Shown here piece after piece: positions 48,941 through 60,240 of a DNA stretch of 64,000 nucleotides. The notes beneath the pieces are model-generated. The model saw nothing but the letters and a program-made list of their open reading frames with translations, had not been told where the DNA came from and made no database searches. The translations under genes were made by a program, and so were the position numbers. The stretch covers positions 5,191,595 to 5,255,594 of the forward strand of contig JAGGNK010006448.1 of NCBI GenBank assembly GCA_017590115.1, in the 5' to 3' direction. This DNA comes from Montifringilla adamsi. Its lineage: Eukaryota; Chordata; Aves; Passeriformes; Passeridae. Position 1 is the first letter of the stretch, and every line of letters begins with the position of its first letter.

Positions 48941-51900
48941 CTACCCCTTAGACGCAATCTAAGGATGATGCTCAGACAACCTCTCAATTTATAATGTTCT
49001 AAAAGTCTGTGTTGCTGGTATTAACCTCTGGAATATTTCCTAAACATGAAGAACAGTGAATGATTCTTGTTTCTTAAAACCAACCTAAAATCCTTTTTAA
49101 AATATAATCTCATGTGCTTGAAATTAATAGTATGTTAACAGATAGAGGAGTTGGAAATATAGTGCATGAACTTTCTTTCAGCAGTAACAGCTTTTTTTAA
49201 TTTATTGCAAGTAATTTTCCTCTTAACTCATGTAACTCCTTGTTAGGAATGCAGTTTTTGGGTGACATTAATAATGCAAATAGCTAAACCAGTCTTTGAT
49301 ATGCAGGCACTCAAACTTCTTGCTTCACTGCACCCAGTTCAATAAGAATATTATTCACAAAGAAGTTCTGAGCAATTTCCTAAAGCACAAAAATTAGACA
49401 TCTTTCAGCTCTGTAGTTACTATACATTGCTATCTACTCTGTAGATAGATTTTCTTAAATTGTGACAAAGTTAAATAGTGACATTTTTTGCTCTTTACTG
49501 TTGGAAAAACTATTGAATAACTAGTAATAGAAACAACAATATATTAATAACAAATATTTGCATCTATTATGAAATAGTTCAATAATTCCAGTTCTTAAGG
49601 TACTTTCCTATATTTTAAATGGTAAATGTCTGCAAAAAGAAGAAAATATCAACTTACTTTAAAATAAAAATAGAATTAACTTTATTTCTGGTTTCTAAAG
49701 CAAGGAAGGTTTTTCATTTGGTCCTTTTTAAAGTCTTCTGTGAATATCAATATTATTTTGCTGACATCACCAAGATGAACAATGATTTAAGAAACACAAA
49801 TGTTGAAAAATGTTGTTCATATTTACCTAAGTTTTCATGGTTATCTGAACAAGTCTTGAATTTCTTGTTTTTTTCTTCTTTAAATTACTACTGAAGTTGG
49901 TGAAATTATAACTGTGAGATGACTTTTAGAATCAAAAACAATTCAGAGTGAATTTCATCCCTGTCTTTCTTCCAGCCAAAATCTTTTGCTTGCCTTACTA
50001 GCACATCCTGTCCATCTGTGAAGAAGAGAAGGTAAAAAGCAATTGATTAAATGGAATATGACTAAAATTAAGGAAATAGTCTTCATATTAGAGACATGTA
50101 GACTAACACACTATACACATTATTTACCCATATTTTATTTTGAATACACAGTAGCACAGAAATGTCTCCAGTGAGAGAGGAAACATCAGCTTTCCTTGAT
50201 ATCTCTTTAGGTGTCAGGCAAGAGGCTGACACATGAAAATTTTCTACTGGGTTTTTTTTCAACTACCATATTTCTATACAACACATATATTTCTAGAAAA
50301 GCTGGTCTTCTTGTGATCCTATTTTGAAAAAATAGTTGTAATATCTGGATACTTTCTTCCTCACAGATTACACTACAATCTTGATATTGTCAGGTTTTCT
50401 CCACTTGTAAAGTCTTCACAGACATACTGTTTTTTTCTGCATGAGATATCATAGTCAGTATTTTCACCAAATTACAGAAGATCATTTCTCTGTTCTTATA
50501 AAGTCTAGTTAAAATATAGAATTATTATTTTAAATCACATTATTCCATTTTAAAAAATAGTCCTCAACAAAGAAATAAATAATTCATTTTAAAGGTTTTT
50601 TAACACATAAAAATGTAATTTAGAAAGGAAGGAAAAAAAACCTCCTAACCTAATAAGGAGATAATCTTACAGGTCTTACTGCATATTTTTCATTACTTTA
50701 AGGGACAGAAAATGGGTTAAAGCACATGAGAACAAGAAACTGACCTTTTATAGCAACAGACAAATAGTTTATCTTTGCAGAGAATGTTCTCCCTTAATCT
50801 TTTTTTCAATTCTGACTTAATCAGGGAGTATGTCAGTTGTTTCTACAATGAAAAGATACCAGTTTTCCACATCACAATCACATCATGACCTAATACCATC
50901 TCATGGAACCATTCCCTAGATGTGCAGGATCCTACATTCCATTATGAAGTATTCTTAGTTCAGAAGGCTGAATATGAAAGAGGGTAAGATGAAAAATACA
51001 AATGAGGAGCAAGCTTAACAAGTTTTCAGAATACTGTTTTTCTGTGGCTAGATAGATAAAAGCTTGCCTACCTATAATGTGATATGAAGAGTAGATGACC
51101 ATACATTCACTCATGACACAAACAGGGCTCCAGTTATCTCTTAACCTCTTATGGAATTCTGTAGTGTCTTGTTCCATTTTCCATACCAGCAATACAATTT
51201 TCTAGTTTCCCTTTTAATTTTTTTTAATATAAATAGCAATTTATATATAAGCAAAGGAGGACAGTTTTAGATTTTCAAATACTCTGTGACTACTGAGAAT
51301 TTGAAAAGTGTTGTAAAAGGCAGTCCAGAAAAATAAACCTTTGACATTGCTAAATCAATGCTGTGTTTAATTCACCTTCAGCATTTTTAGAGGCTTCCAC
51401 TCACACAACTCCTCCTCTCCCAAAACAATGGCATTAGAGAAACAATCATATTTAGAGACCATAGGATGACTGCCTTCAATGTTTTTGAATTATATCTTCT
51501 GGAAAAAGATACTTCAGAATGAAACTATTTAATTAAAGCTGCATCCAAATCTGAGATTCTGAGAAAAGTGCTGTATGTGCAAAGCCTATGTATTTTTAAT
51601 AGACTGATCATTAAAATTTCAAACCTGTTTCATTAGTGTGCTGCATGAGTGTTGTATCTAAAGGATACTGAGTCTTGCTTAATTGATGATTGTCCAGTAG
51701 TAAGCCAAATAAGCCTAGTTTCCTTGGCTTTGTTATTTGCCTTGCAGCTGAAAGGGAAAAAGTTAGTTAAATGACTGAAGATGAGACCCATGCTAAAATC
51801 TTCCTCTTTCCATTAACTGTGTGGGATTTTACTGAATGCATTTTTCTTTATATCCACTTAGATGACTAAATGTGGTCTAGTGTAAACCATATGAATATAT

Positions 51901-53732
51901 TTCCTCAAAGTGCAAGCAGCTGTGCCAAAGAGCAGCTAATGTCATTCCCAATTGCAGACTGCTTACAGATTCAATGGCATCTTGGAGGTGGGATGGAGTA
52001 AAATTTATTTTGAAGATTCTGACTTCATCTCTTTTCATTTGTCTAAACAAATTAAATGTTTCTTTACAAATCAATTTCTCACATGGAACAAAACTTAATT
52101 CTGGTTTTTGTAGCATTAAGCAGAAGCAGAAGCAAATTGCATCCAGGATTTTCTGCTTCATTGTAATTAAAACTAATTCCAACTGTCACAAATAAGTGTT
52201 CTCAGTATGTGATCATTCATATCTCTCTTGCTTTTATTGGGTTTTGTTTGAGACCTTTGTCACAGCACCTACCACAAAGAAATCTATAATCTCATTCAAG
52301 ACTTCTATTAATGGTCACTATAGCCTCATAAGAATTGTTAGAGATTAACATTTTGACTTAGTAAAAAACTCTCTAAGTGCTTGTACATTGCTTCAAGCAC
52401 TATAAGCAAGATTCCAATTTCTGTTTCTGAGTCACTATAGTAGAAGGAATAAATAATATCTGTTCAGGTCACAAAAGCCTGACATACAGTTTTAACTGCT
52501 TCTGCATTTCCTAACCCTGGTTATCTCCACAAGTGACAGTGCCCAAATTTTCTTCTGGTATTAGAAACCTGAGCAGAAAAAAAACATGTCATAACTATCA
52601 CAGAGCCTGCTTTCTTTACACTACAGCTGGTTTTTTGCATAACCAGGAAATCCTGATAATTCATAAAATGTTTATATAAGCACTGACATTTTAGAACCTT
52701 ATGGTAATTCAACTACCAAACTCTTCGAAGTTCAGCCATGACTGCTGGGGCTTAAGTAAGTCCACAGACTGTCAACTGCTTGCTTTAATAAAGCCAAGTC
52801 ATTAATATACTGCCTGTATAAGGGGTTTCCAATTAAATCCACACTGTATTTTCTGTATTAATGGCATTGACTTTGAAAACCGACTATTCAGCTGTGGGCT
52901 GTGGGCAGGGGAAGGGGATTCATCTGAGTCAGATAATAGAAACCCAGCTGACTGGATTTAACCTACAGCAGGTAGATTCATACATTCCTATCTTCACATT
53001 TTTCACATCTAATTACTTTTGAAGTTTCTAATGCATATCTGAAGTGACTTTGGAACTAGGGATAGGAAACCTGATTGAGCTGACTACTTTGATACTAGAT
53101 GTAGGTATCAATTGATCAAACTGACAACTATTCAATATATATTTCTTCAGTTTACTTAAAATATTGAACAATATTTCAAAGCAATATTTGATAATATGAA
53201 TCCTGGAGTTTCATTTGTCTTCTATTAGCTTTAAAACTTTTCAGAAATATTTAGAGGTAGCTATATGTCTGAACTTCAGAGTAATAATCATGGGATACTC
53301 TTACCCCAACTTATTTATGAAGTCTTCTGAATGTCGTCTGAGGGCCTAAAAGAGAGCAGCAATATATGTGCAAAATCATTTCTGAACAAGGAAAGGTCTT
53401 TAACTCCTTTCTCTTAGACTCACCTTGTCCCAGGAAATTGTAACTATTGAGTGAAAAAGAAATTTTATCTTTGTTACTCTATATGGAACAGAAGCTCTTT
53501 AGCTAGAACATAATAAATATATGCTAGCTATACAATTAAAAATAGTAATATAATCCTACAACAAATGAGGATCCTGGAAACAGGGGAACTGAAAAGTGGA
53601 GACAGTTCACTTTAGAGGATAGAGAACTTGTAAACAAGAAAGCTATTTGTTAACTAACTCAAGATCTTTGATAACAGTTTAGTGTAGACTGTGATTTGAA
53701 TTGCACACAATGTCCACTGAAAATACTTTAAG

Positions 53733-54855
53733 TCTGTGGTGACTTGACCATGTTTGCATGCCAGCTGCCCACCAAAGCCACTCTAACATGTCCCTCCTCA
53801 GCTGGACAGGGGAGAGAAAATATAAGTAAATGGTCATGGTTTGAGACAAGGGTAGAGAGAAATCGCTCACCAATTATCATCACCAATAAACTAAAGACTT
53901 AACTCGGAGAAATTAGTTCAATTTATCTATAATCAAATCAAAGAATAACAAAAAATAGAAAACAGATAATAAAAAACCCTCACTTCTTGGATTCAGCTTG
54001 ACTCCCAATTTTCTCTCCCTCCTACCCTCAGTGGCACAGGGGATGGGGAGTAGGGATTGCAGTAAGTTCATTCCACATTGTCTCTACTGCTCCTTCTTCC
54101 ACAGGAAGAGGGCTCCTCACACTCTTCCCCTGCATCACCTGTAGGGTCCCTCCCACAGGAGATAGTCCTCCATGAACTCTATGAGTTCTTCCCACAGGCT
54201 ACAGTTCCTCATGAATTGGTCCAGCATGGATCCCCTGCATGGGATGCAGTCCTTCAGGAATGTATTCCTTCAGCATGCTCCCCACATTCTCACAAGTCCT
54301 GCCAAAAAACTTTCTACAGTGTGGGCTCCTCTCCCCAGCAGGCCAAGGCTCTGCCAGGAGTCTGCTCCAGTAGAGCCTTCCCATGGATCACAGCCTGCTT
54401 TGGGCATCCATCTGCTCTGGTCTGTGGTCCTGCATGGGCTGCAGGTGGATATCTGCTTCCCCATGACCTCCATGGGCTGCATGGGACAGCTTTTCTCATC
54501 ACAGTCTTTGCCCTGGGCTGCAGGGGAATCTCAGCTACAGTTCCTGAAGCACCTCCTGCTTCTCATTGTGCACTGACCTCGGTGACTGCAGGGTTGTTTC
54601 TCTCTCATATTGTCTCCGCTTTCCTCTGACTGAAATTGCCCCTGCACAGTGACTTCTTTCCTATTTTTAAATCTGTAATGCCAGGGGCACTCCCAACATT
54701 GCTGATGGGCTCGTCCTTTGCTAGCAGTGAGTCTGTCTTGATACTGGTTGTCATTGGCTCTGTGGGACACTAGGGAAGGTTCCTAGGAATTTCTGGCAGG
54801 AGCCACCCCTGTAGTCTCCCACAACTGAAACCTTGCATATAAAATACAATGCTGT
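53733..54855 (-). mobile_element. Solo LTR (group 1), fullest copy, antisense
   Basis: About 1.1 kb. The plus-strand reading begins TGTGGTGACTTGACCATG and ends TATAAAATACA, so the sense (minus) strand starts TG and ends CA. Recognisable blocks of a known avian LTR: CCAGCTGCCCACCAAAGCCA and CCTCAGCTGGACAGGGGAG at 53760-53815; a sense-strand polyadenylation-like A/T region near 53880-53960; CTCCTTCTTCCACAGGAAG at 54089; then many imperfect, roughly 35-60-bp units built on CAGTCCTTCAGGAA or CTCCAGCATGGGTCCC-like words from 54100 to 54540; TGACCTCGGTGACTGCAGGG near 54575; and GGCAGGAGCCACCCCTGTAG near 54797. No matching 5-bp target duplication is seen. The 183-codon plus-strand frame at 54078-54629 is a by-product of the low-stop GC-rich units. 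Confidence 0.86.
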
Positions 54856-57800
54856 TAATAATGGCAACATTTTTCTATGACATATAACAGTGTGAATGAG
54901 CTGTAAACAGCTTCATTATTGGTCAACCTAATTTTTAAATTCAGTTGTTGGGTTTTAATTTTGATCTGTTTGGTTTTTTTTGTCCTTTTTTTGAGGGTAA
55001 AAAAAGGACGAAAGATATTTTTAGACTCTCTTCAATTCCCAAGTAGGAAGAAGGATTGAAAGAAACAGCCAAATTAGTTGAGTCCTCTGCTTTTAGAATG
55101 CCTATCTAGTCTTCAGGATAGATTACATTTAAAAATAACACATTTACATAGATGAGGTCATGTATCTGAGGCCACAAGAATCCAGGCGTCTGAATTTGAT
55201 CCTATCTTTTATATTTTTTCCTGTTATTCTGTGACTTGTGTGTATGAATGGAAATAAATGGCTGAAATGAAGATGAAAGCTAGAATCTTAAACAAGACAC
55301 AGGAATCTCATTCTCTTTTAACTCCTGCAACACTGTAGAGGCTGTTGCCATGCTCATCCTCATTGTAATATTTGCAAATGGCTGATTTGTTGTCTCAACT
55401 GTTTGTTCTTGACAGCTGAACAATCAGACAAATACTATGCAGTTTTTTATCCATTGGCATTTTTCTTCTGGCTCCCTAAGAGCTTCAGGTAAAAGAATAT
55501 CTTTTCACTTTCACAAAAAATGGCAGAAACTCACACTGTGCTTATAGATAACAAACACTAATATTTTTTAAAGCAGTACATGAGAATTGTCTTTGAAGCT
55601 TCTGTTTCAGTCAATGCATTATAAATATTTTCAGACCTCATGTTAGAGTAAATGTACTGCAGATTGAGTCTCTAGCCACAAAGCTGTAAAAAAACTCACC
55701 AAAACAATTTTTTTTTTAATCATCACAAAACTGAGTATGGTAAGAGCTTCTCTGATCCCATGTAAGCATCATGTTTGACTTTGAAAAATAACGCCATAAA
55801 ACGAGAACTTAGGCTGCATGTCTTTCTGAAAGAAGTTCTGCCTGTAAGCATAGAATATTGTTGAGTTTTTTTTGCACAGTTAGTTGATATCTACACAAAT
55901 TTTGGTTTTTTATTATAACTTTTTCGTGATTGAAATTAAGTATGTTAAAAAAGGAGGGGGCTTTAGTCTTTCCTTGTAGGAACAGTTGGAATTGCATTGC
56001 TCTCAGTTGAGATAGTGTCTGATTTTCAAAAAAAATATTTTCATGTTCCTTCTCTGAGTTTTCCAGGGATTTTTAAAGCATTTTCTTTGCTTCTTTCAAA
56101 GACAAATAATGCCTGGAATCCAGAACCTCAGTGAAATATGAAAACAGAAAAGTAGGCAGTCCTCTATTTTTCTTCCCTAAAAATTTTATCCTAAAAAAAA
56201 AAAAAATTATCTTGTATTATTTTATCTTTTCTTCTTCTTACCAGGAGACTTAGAAGATTCTATTGGGGTTTTTTTTGACTTTGAAAAGAAAGTATGGGGA
56301 AATAAGCAAGATCAACAGGACGTGAACATACTGTCCCAGCTTTGTCTTAATTTCTTGTTCCTAAACAAGTCTGACTGTTTTAGAACAAATATTTACATGA
56401 ATAGATGCAGGCAGAATCAAGACCATCTGCCCACAACTTCATTCTGAGCTGTCTGAACTGCTTGTATATGTGAAATTTAGTAGTGCAGCTAGCAAATGAT
56501 GTTTCTTCCTGACGGATGGGCAGCTCTGCCCTGAGCAGCATGCACAGGGTTCGAAGATATGTGCACCTATCCATCTCCCTGTATCCAGCAGGCTTTGATT
56601 TCTCCTGGCTCATCCAGTAGAAATTATCTGCACTGCTTCAAGACTGACTTCAGCTTTTCATTAACATGAATGACTAGTCTCGTGCATATTTAGGGGTTTT
56701 GAAACTCCTTTGAGAAGCTATAATTAAAAAATTGCAAATGATTTTCACAGGATTGGGAGGAGGGGGGGTCTTTACACCACCATACTGATAATTTTTCATG
56801 TCACTGCAATTTTTGTGGGTGTTTGTTTAATTGTGATTGCCTGTGTTTGACATTGCAATAAGGAAAATTGAAATTAAATCTTCAATTAAAGGAAGTTTAA
56901 GCAGAAATTGATTTTTTTTCTTTTTTAATTAACCTATTCCTCAGGAAAATAGGTCCTTTGCAAATCAAACACAACAGGATTTGAAGAGCATAAAAAGACA
57001 GAAAATCTTGTCTTTTCATGGCTATAATTTTCATGGCTATAATTTCCAAACTGTTGGTGCTCTCTTGAACTTCCTTGGGAATGAGGAAGTAGACTAATTT
57101 GCTATCTTTGTTTCTTTACAGAGTATTTAGCTTTATACTGTTAACTAAACAGGGCAATTACAACACCAATCTTTATAGGAAGCAAATGATGTAGATCTAT
57201 TTAGAAAACACTTGTTTCAACATTAGTATTTAAAATAAATATTAATGATTTCCAGTGAAAAGGGCTTTTTTATTATTTTCCCTTTTAAATCTTCCCAATA
57301 TTTTCAATATATATATCAAGGGGACTCTCATGCACCTCTAATATTTCAAGCTCAGAAGATATTGCAAAACTCATTTATTTTTGCTTTAAATATTTAGTTA
57401 TTAGGCAAAATAAATTAAATGCAGAAATTAGACATTAAATGGACGGGTTTAATCATCTAGGTACAAAAAGAGAACAGTCTGCTGCAGTGCTTGCATGTGG
57501 GCATGTATTTCTTCTATATGACACATCCCCTGAAGGGCCTCTGGGACATTCCGTCTTGCTGTGCTACAAATGAAATGTCCTCTTGTAGTATACTGCACCA
57601 TGCCTCAGCAGCAGGAATCTTCCCAATGTCCTTCAAAATATAAAAAACACCCAGCAATGATGTGCCTGAGGGGAAACCTGGGAAGCTCTTGTTAAAATTC
57701 CATCACCAAATTAAGTGGAAGCTTGGAGTGATTTTCCATCTTCTGATGCATTTTGCAGGTTCATGCAGAATGTGAAACTATCTCTTTCAGAGATAAATTA

Positions 57801-58569
57801 TTTCTAGAGTTTTAATACAATTACCTTGGAAAAGCAAATATTTTTCCTGTTGGATAAGGCTGCAATGCACCAAAGGGCAGGTTAAAATACCTATCTACAG
57901 GCTTTCTTACATTGCCTTAATATCCTTGTTACTGTAGCTATTGGAAATTTTACTTTATTTTTTGTAATACCATTGAATTTTTTTTCCTTTTTTTTTCCAA
58001 TCAGTTCTTAATAATTATGGTCATTAAAATAAACTTCATTGAAATCAATAACTAGTTTGTGTATTCTTGTAATACCTTTGAACTACTAGCACACATATTT
58101 TAAATTTAAAAAAAACCCCCAAAACAAAAAACAAACCAACAAGCAAAATAATTAGTTCTATTTCAACATAAGATAGTCATCTTGTGTTCCCAGTTGTTAT
58201 GGGGAAACAGATTACATAAGTTTTCACTATGTCTTTTAAATGAAAAAATACAGTAGTTAATGGGTTTAGGATAAAAGGGATTCCTTTTAGGGAAGGACAA
58301 TAATGGAGACTATTTTTTCTTAATTTATATTGCCCCTAAATTTAAATTTATCATGTAGAATATAATATATTCCATCAGGTTATTGTAAACAGATGTATAA
58401 AGTAAACTTATTGAAACGCCTTTTGTTTTTTTTGTGAAGGAAAAAAAATTCCAGAATTATAAGGAAAAGGAAACATTTTTAAGACTTTTGAATAGCTAAA
58501 ACCATAAAGAAAAAAAATTACATAACAATGGACAAAATTATATCTACCCTATTTAATGAAATCACTGTG
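54856..58569. other. AT-rich non-coding DNA, no gene seen
   Basis: No supported gene. It holds a 15-bp doublet at 57013-57042 (TTTTCATGGCTATAA twice) and A- and T-runs such as the A13 near 56194. Two less AT-biased patches, about 56400-56640 and 57450-57760, carry no motif I recognise; the first has a 77-codon minus-strand frame. Confidence 0.6.
57013..57042. repeat. 15-bp perfect doublet
   Basis: TTTTCATGGCTATAA occurs twice in direct succession. Confidence 0.88.
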
Positions 58570-59497
58570 GTCAGAGGTAATCTCTGTAAAATGTCTGACA
58601 TAACCTCACTGTTCAGAGCAGGGTCAACACATATGCAGTTTGGCTTTAAATGTATATGACATCTTTCCAACACCCTTCCTCGTCAGATATTTAAACAAAT
58701 AATTACCATCACTCCCTTGGTTCTCAGAGACTTCTCCAGACCAAATAAACCAAACTCTTTCCTCCTTTCCTGATATAAAAAAATCTTCCAAGCTCTTGTT
58801 CATCTTTATGGCTCTTTTCTGGATGCACCATAGTATGTGCATGTTTTTCTTCTGCTGGCAAAGATGGAATTAGACCCTGTATTCCTACTGTGTCCCACAA
58901 GAGAAGAGGGGAAGGATCGCCTCCCTCAGGCTGGTTTTTCACAATCCAGCCCAGAAGGTTGTTGGAACTCTTTTTTGCAGGGATGCATTGGTGCCTCATG
59001 AGCATCTTGGTGTCCACCTGAAGATCAGGGCCTTCTCTGCAAAGCTGCTTCCCATATAGTTTGTCTCTAGTCTGTATTGGTGCACAAGGCTGTTTCCTAA
59101 TGGCAGGACTACGCATTTCCCACTGTTGAAGTTAATGAGATTCCTGTTTCTGTTTCTTCTCTCTGACCAGGTCCTTCTGCATGGCAACCTTCCTGTTTAG
59201 TATAACAGTCACTACTCTGAGTTTGATGGTGCCTGGAAACTTGCTGAAAGTGTACTTTGGCACCCTGCCATCTAGGTCCTTAATGAATGTGTTCAACATT
59301 GCTGAACACAGTATTGGTCCCTGGGAAACACCAGCAGTTACTGGCCTCCAGATGGAGTTCATGCCACTGATCACAATGGTCTGAGCCCAGAAGTTCAGGC
59401 AGTTTTCTGTGCATCTTACTGTCCACTAAGTGGAATTTTATGTGAGACAATGTCAAAAGCCTTGCTCAATTGAGAAAAACAGGCAGGTCTCCCCTCA
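58570..59497 (-). mobile_element. CR1-type LINE, 3' portion, interrupted by an LTR
   Basis: Read on the minus strand from 59497 downwards: a KAFDIVSH-like segment near 59440-59470, WRPVTAGVSQGPILCSAMLNTFIKDLDG near 59270-59350 (usual [27 protein letters not shown]), FSKFPGTIKL near 59235 where active CR1 has FSKFADDTKL (catalytic Asp pair lost), MQKDLV near 59175, NLINFNSGKCVVLPLG near 59110, and HQYRLE near 59080. A weaker stretch leads to HPEKSHKDEQELGRFFY (usual ERVQRRATKM...LEHLSYEERL) near 58760-58825. The 3' end is diverged to about 58570 without clean terminal repeats. Its 5' continuation lies beyond the LTR at 60017-60215. Confidence 0.87.
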
Positions 59498-60016
59498 TTC
59501 TCATTTTGCCTGCAACTGAATAAATTTTCTTCACAACAGTCCTCATGGTGCTATATGTTTTAAGTAACGCTTTAATGATTCTTTAGCTATTGCTGTGCAG
59601 TTCTTTCACAGCGTCAAGGACTTCTCTGTTTCTCATTCTGCTCCCTCAGCAAGTAGACTGGGGTTGCACAAGAAATTGAGACAGCTGACCCAAATTGACC
59701 AAAGAGATATTTCATACTATAAGATGTTGTGTTCAGCAATAAAAATGGGAAGGCACTGGCAGAAAGGGAGTTTTTCTAAAATTGCCATTGCCCAGTGACC
59801 GCCTGGACATTGGTCTGCTAGCTGTGAGCAATAGCATTTACATCACTTACCAAGGGTTTGTTTTGTTATGTTTTTCTTTCCCTGGTGAGTTTTTTTTTGT
59901 TGTCCTTTCAGTTTTTCAGTTTTGTCCTTTCAGCCCTCTGACTGCAGGGCAGGGGTGTCCCTGTAAGAGAGGGGCTGTGTGGAGTTTGATTGCCTGCAGG
60001 GATTAACCCACCACAC
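59498..60016 (+). mobile_element. Solo LTR (group 2) inserted in a CR1
   Basis: Plus-strand sense. It starts around TTTTGCCTGCAACTGAATAA and ends GGGATTAACCCACCACA. Blocks shared with the antisense copies at 28663-29239 and 10915-11210 (as reverse complements) include AATTTTCTTCACAAC, AGCTATTGCTGTGCAGTTCT, GCGTCAAGGACTTCTC, TTGCACAAGAAATTGAGACA and CAGCTGACCC with AATTGACCAAAGAGATAT. The second half (TGACCGCCTGGACATTGGTC, a T-rich run, CTGACTGCAGGGCAGGGGTG) is not visible in the other copies here, so this is a different subgroup. CR1 sequence of the same orientation flanks it on both sides, so it is younger than the CR1. Any target duplication is blurred. Confidence 0.8.
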
Positions 60017-60240
60017 CAACTCAGCAACCAGTCTGGGCAGGTATGATTTCCCCTTTGCCAGTCCATGTTGACTGCTCCCAATTATTCTCTTGTTTTTAAT
60101 GTGCTTGGAAATTTTCTCAGGATTATTTACTCCACTGTCTTCACAGGGATTCAAGTGGGGCTGATCAGTCTGTAATTCCTTGGATTGTCTAAATTTCAGA
60201 TCTTGAGATACAGCTGCTGCTTTCTCACTAATATTAAAGG
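60017..60240 (-). mobile_element. CR1-type LINE, 5' portion, split from 58570-59497
   Basis: On the minus strand: GNYRLISPT-like start near 60180-60200 (usual GNYRPVSLTSVPGK), a PVKTVE block, an EKH-like region, then SQHGLAKGKSYLPRLV near 60040-60090, equivalent to SQHGFTKGKSCLTNL of CR1. In intact CR1 this block lies directly before the VYLDFSKAFDTVSH segment, remnants of which occur on the other side of the LTR at about 59440-59490. This shows both pieces were one element. It is 5' truncated near 60215-60240. Confidence 0.85.

Larger units (their letters stand above)
44331..53732. other. AT-rich non-coding DNA, no gene or recognised transposon
   Basis: About 9.4 kb without a supported gene. 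Visible structure: a polypyrimidine tract at 46530-46613 with (CTTC)n, A14 at about 47939-47952, and a 15-bp tandem repeat at 48893-48940. Open frames reach 101 codons (51877-52182 minus) and have no known motif. This is the longest stretch of the window with no recognised transposon relic. Confidence 0.6.

Noticed and set aside
54078..54629. 183-codon plus-strand open frame, the longest in the window
   Set aside because: It lies wholly inside the antisense group 1 LTR, runs against its sense strand, and owes its length to GC-rich repeated units with few stops.
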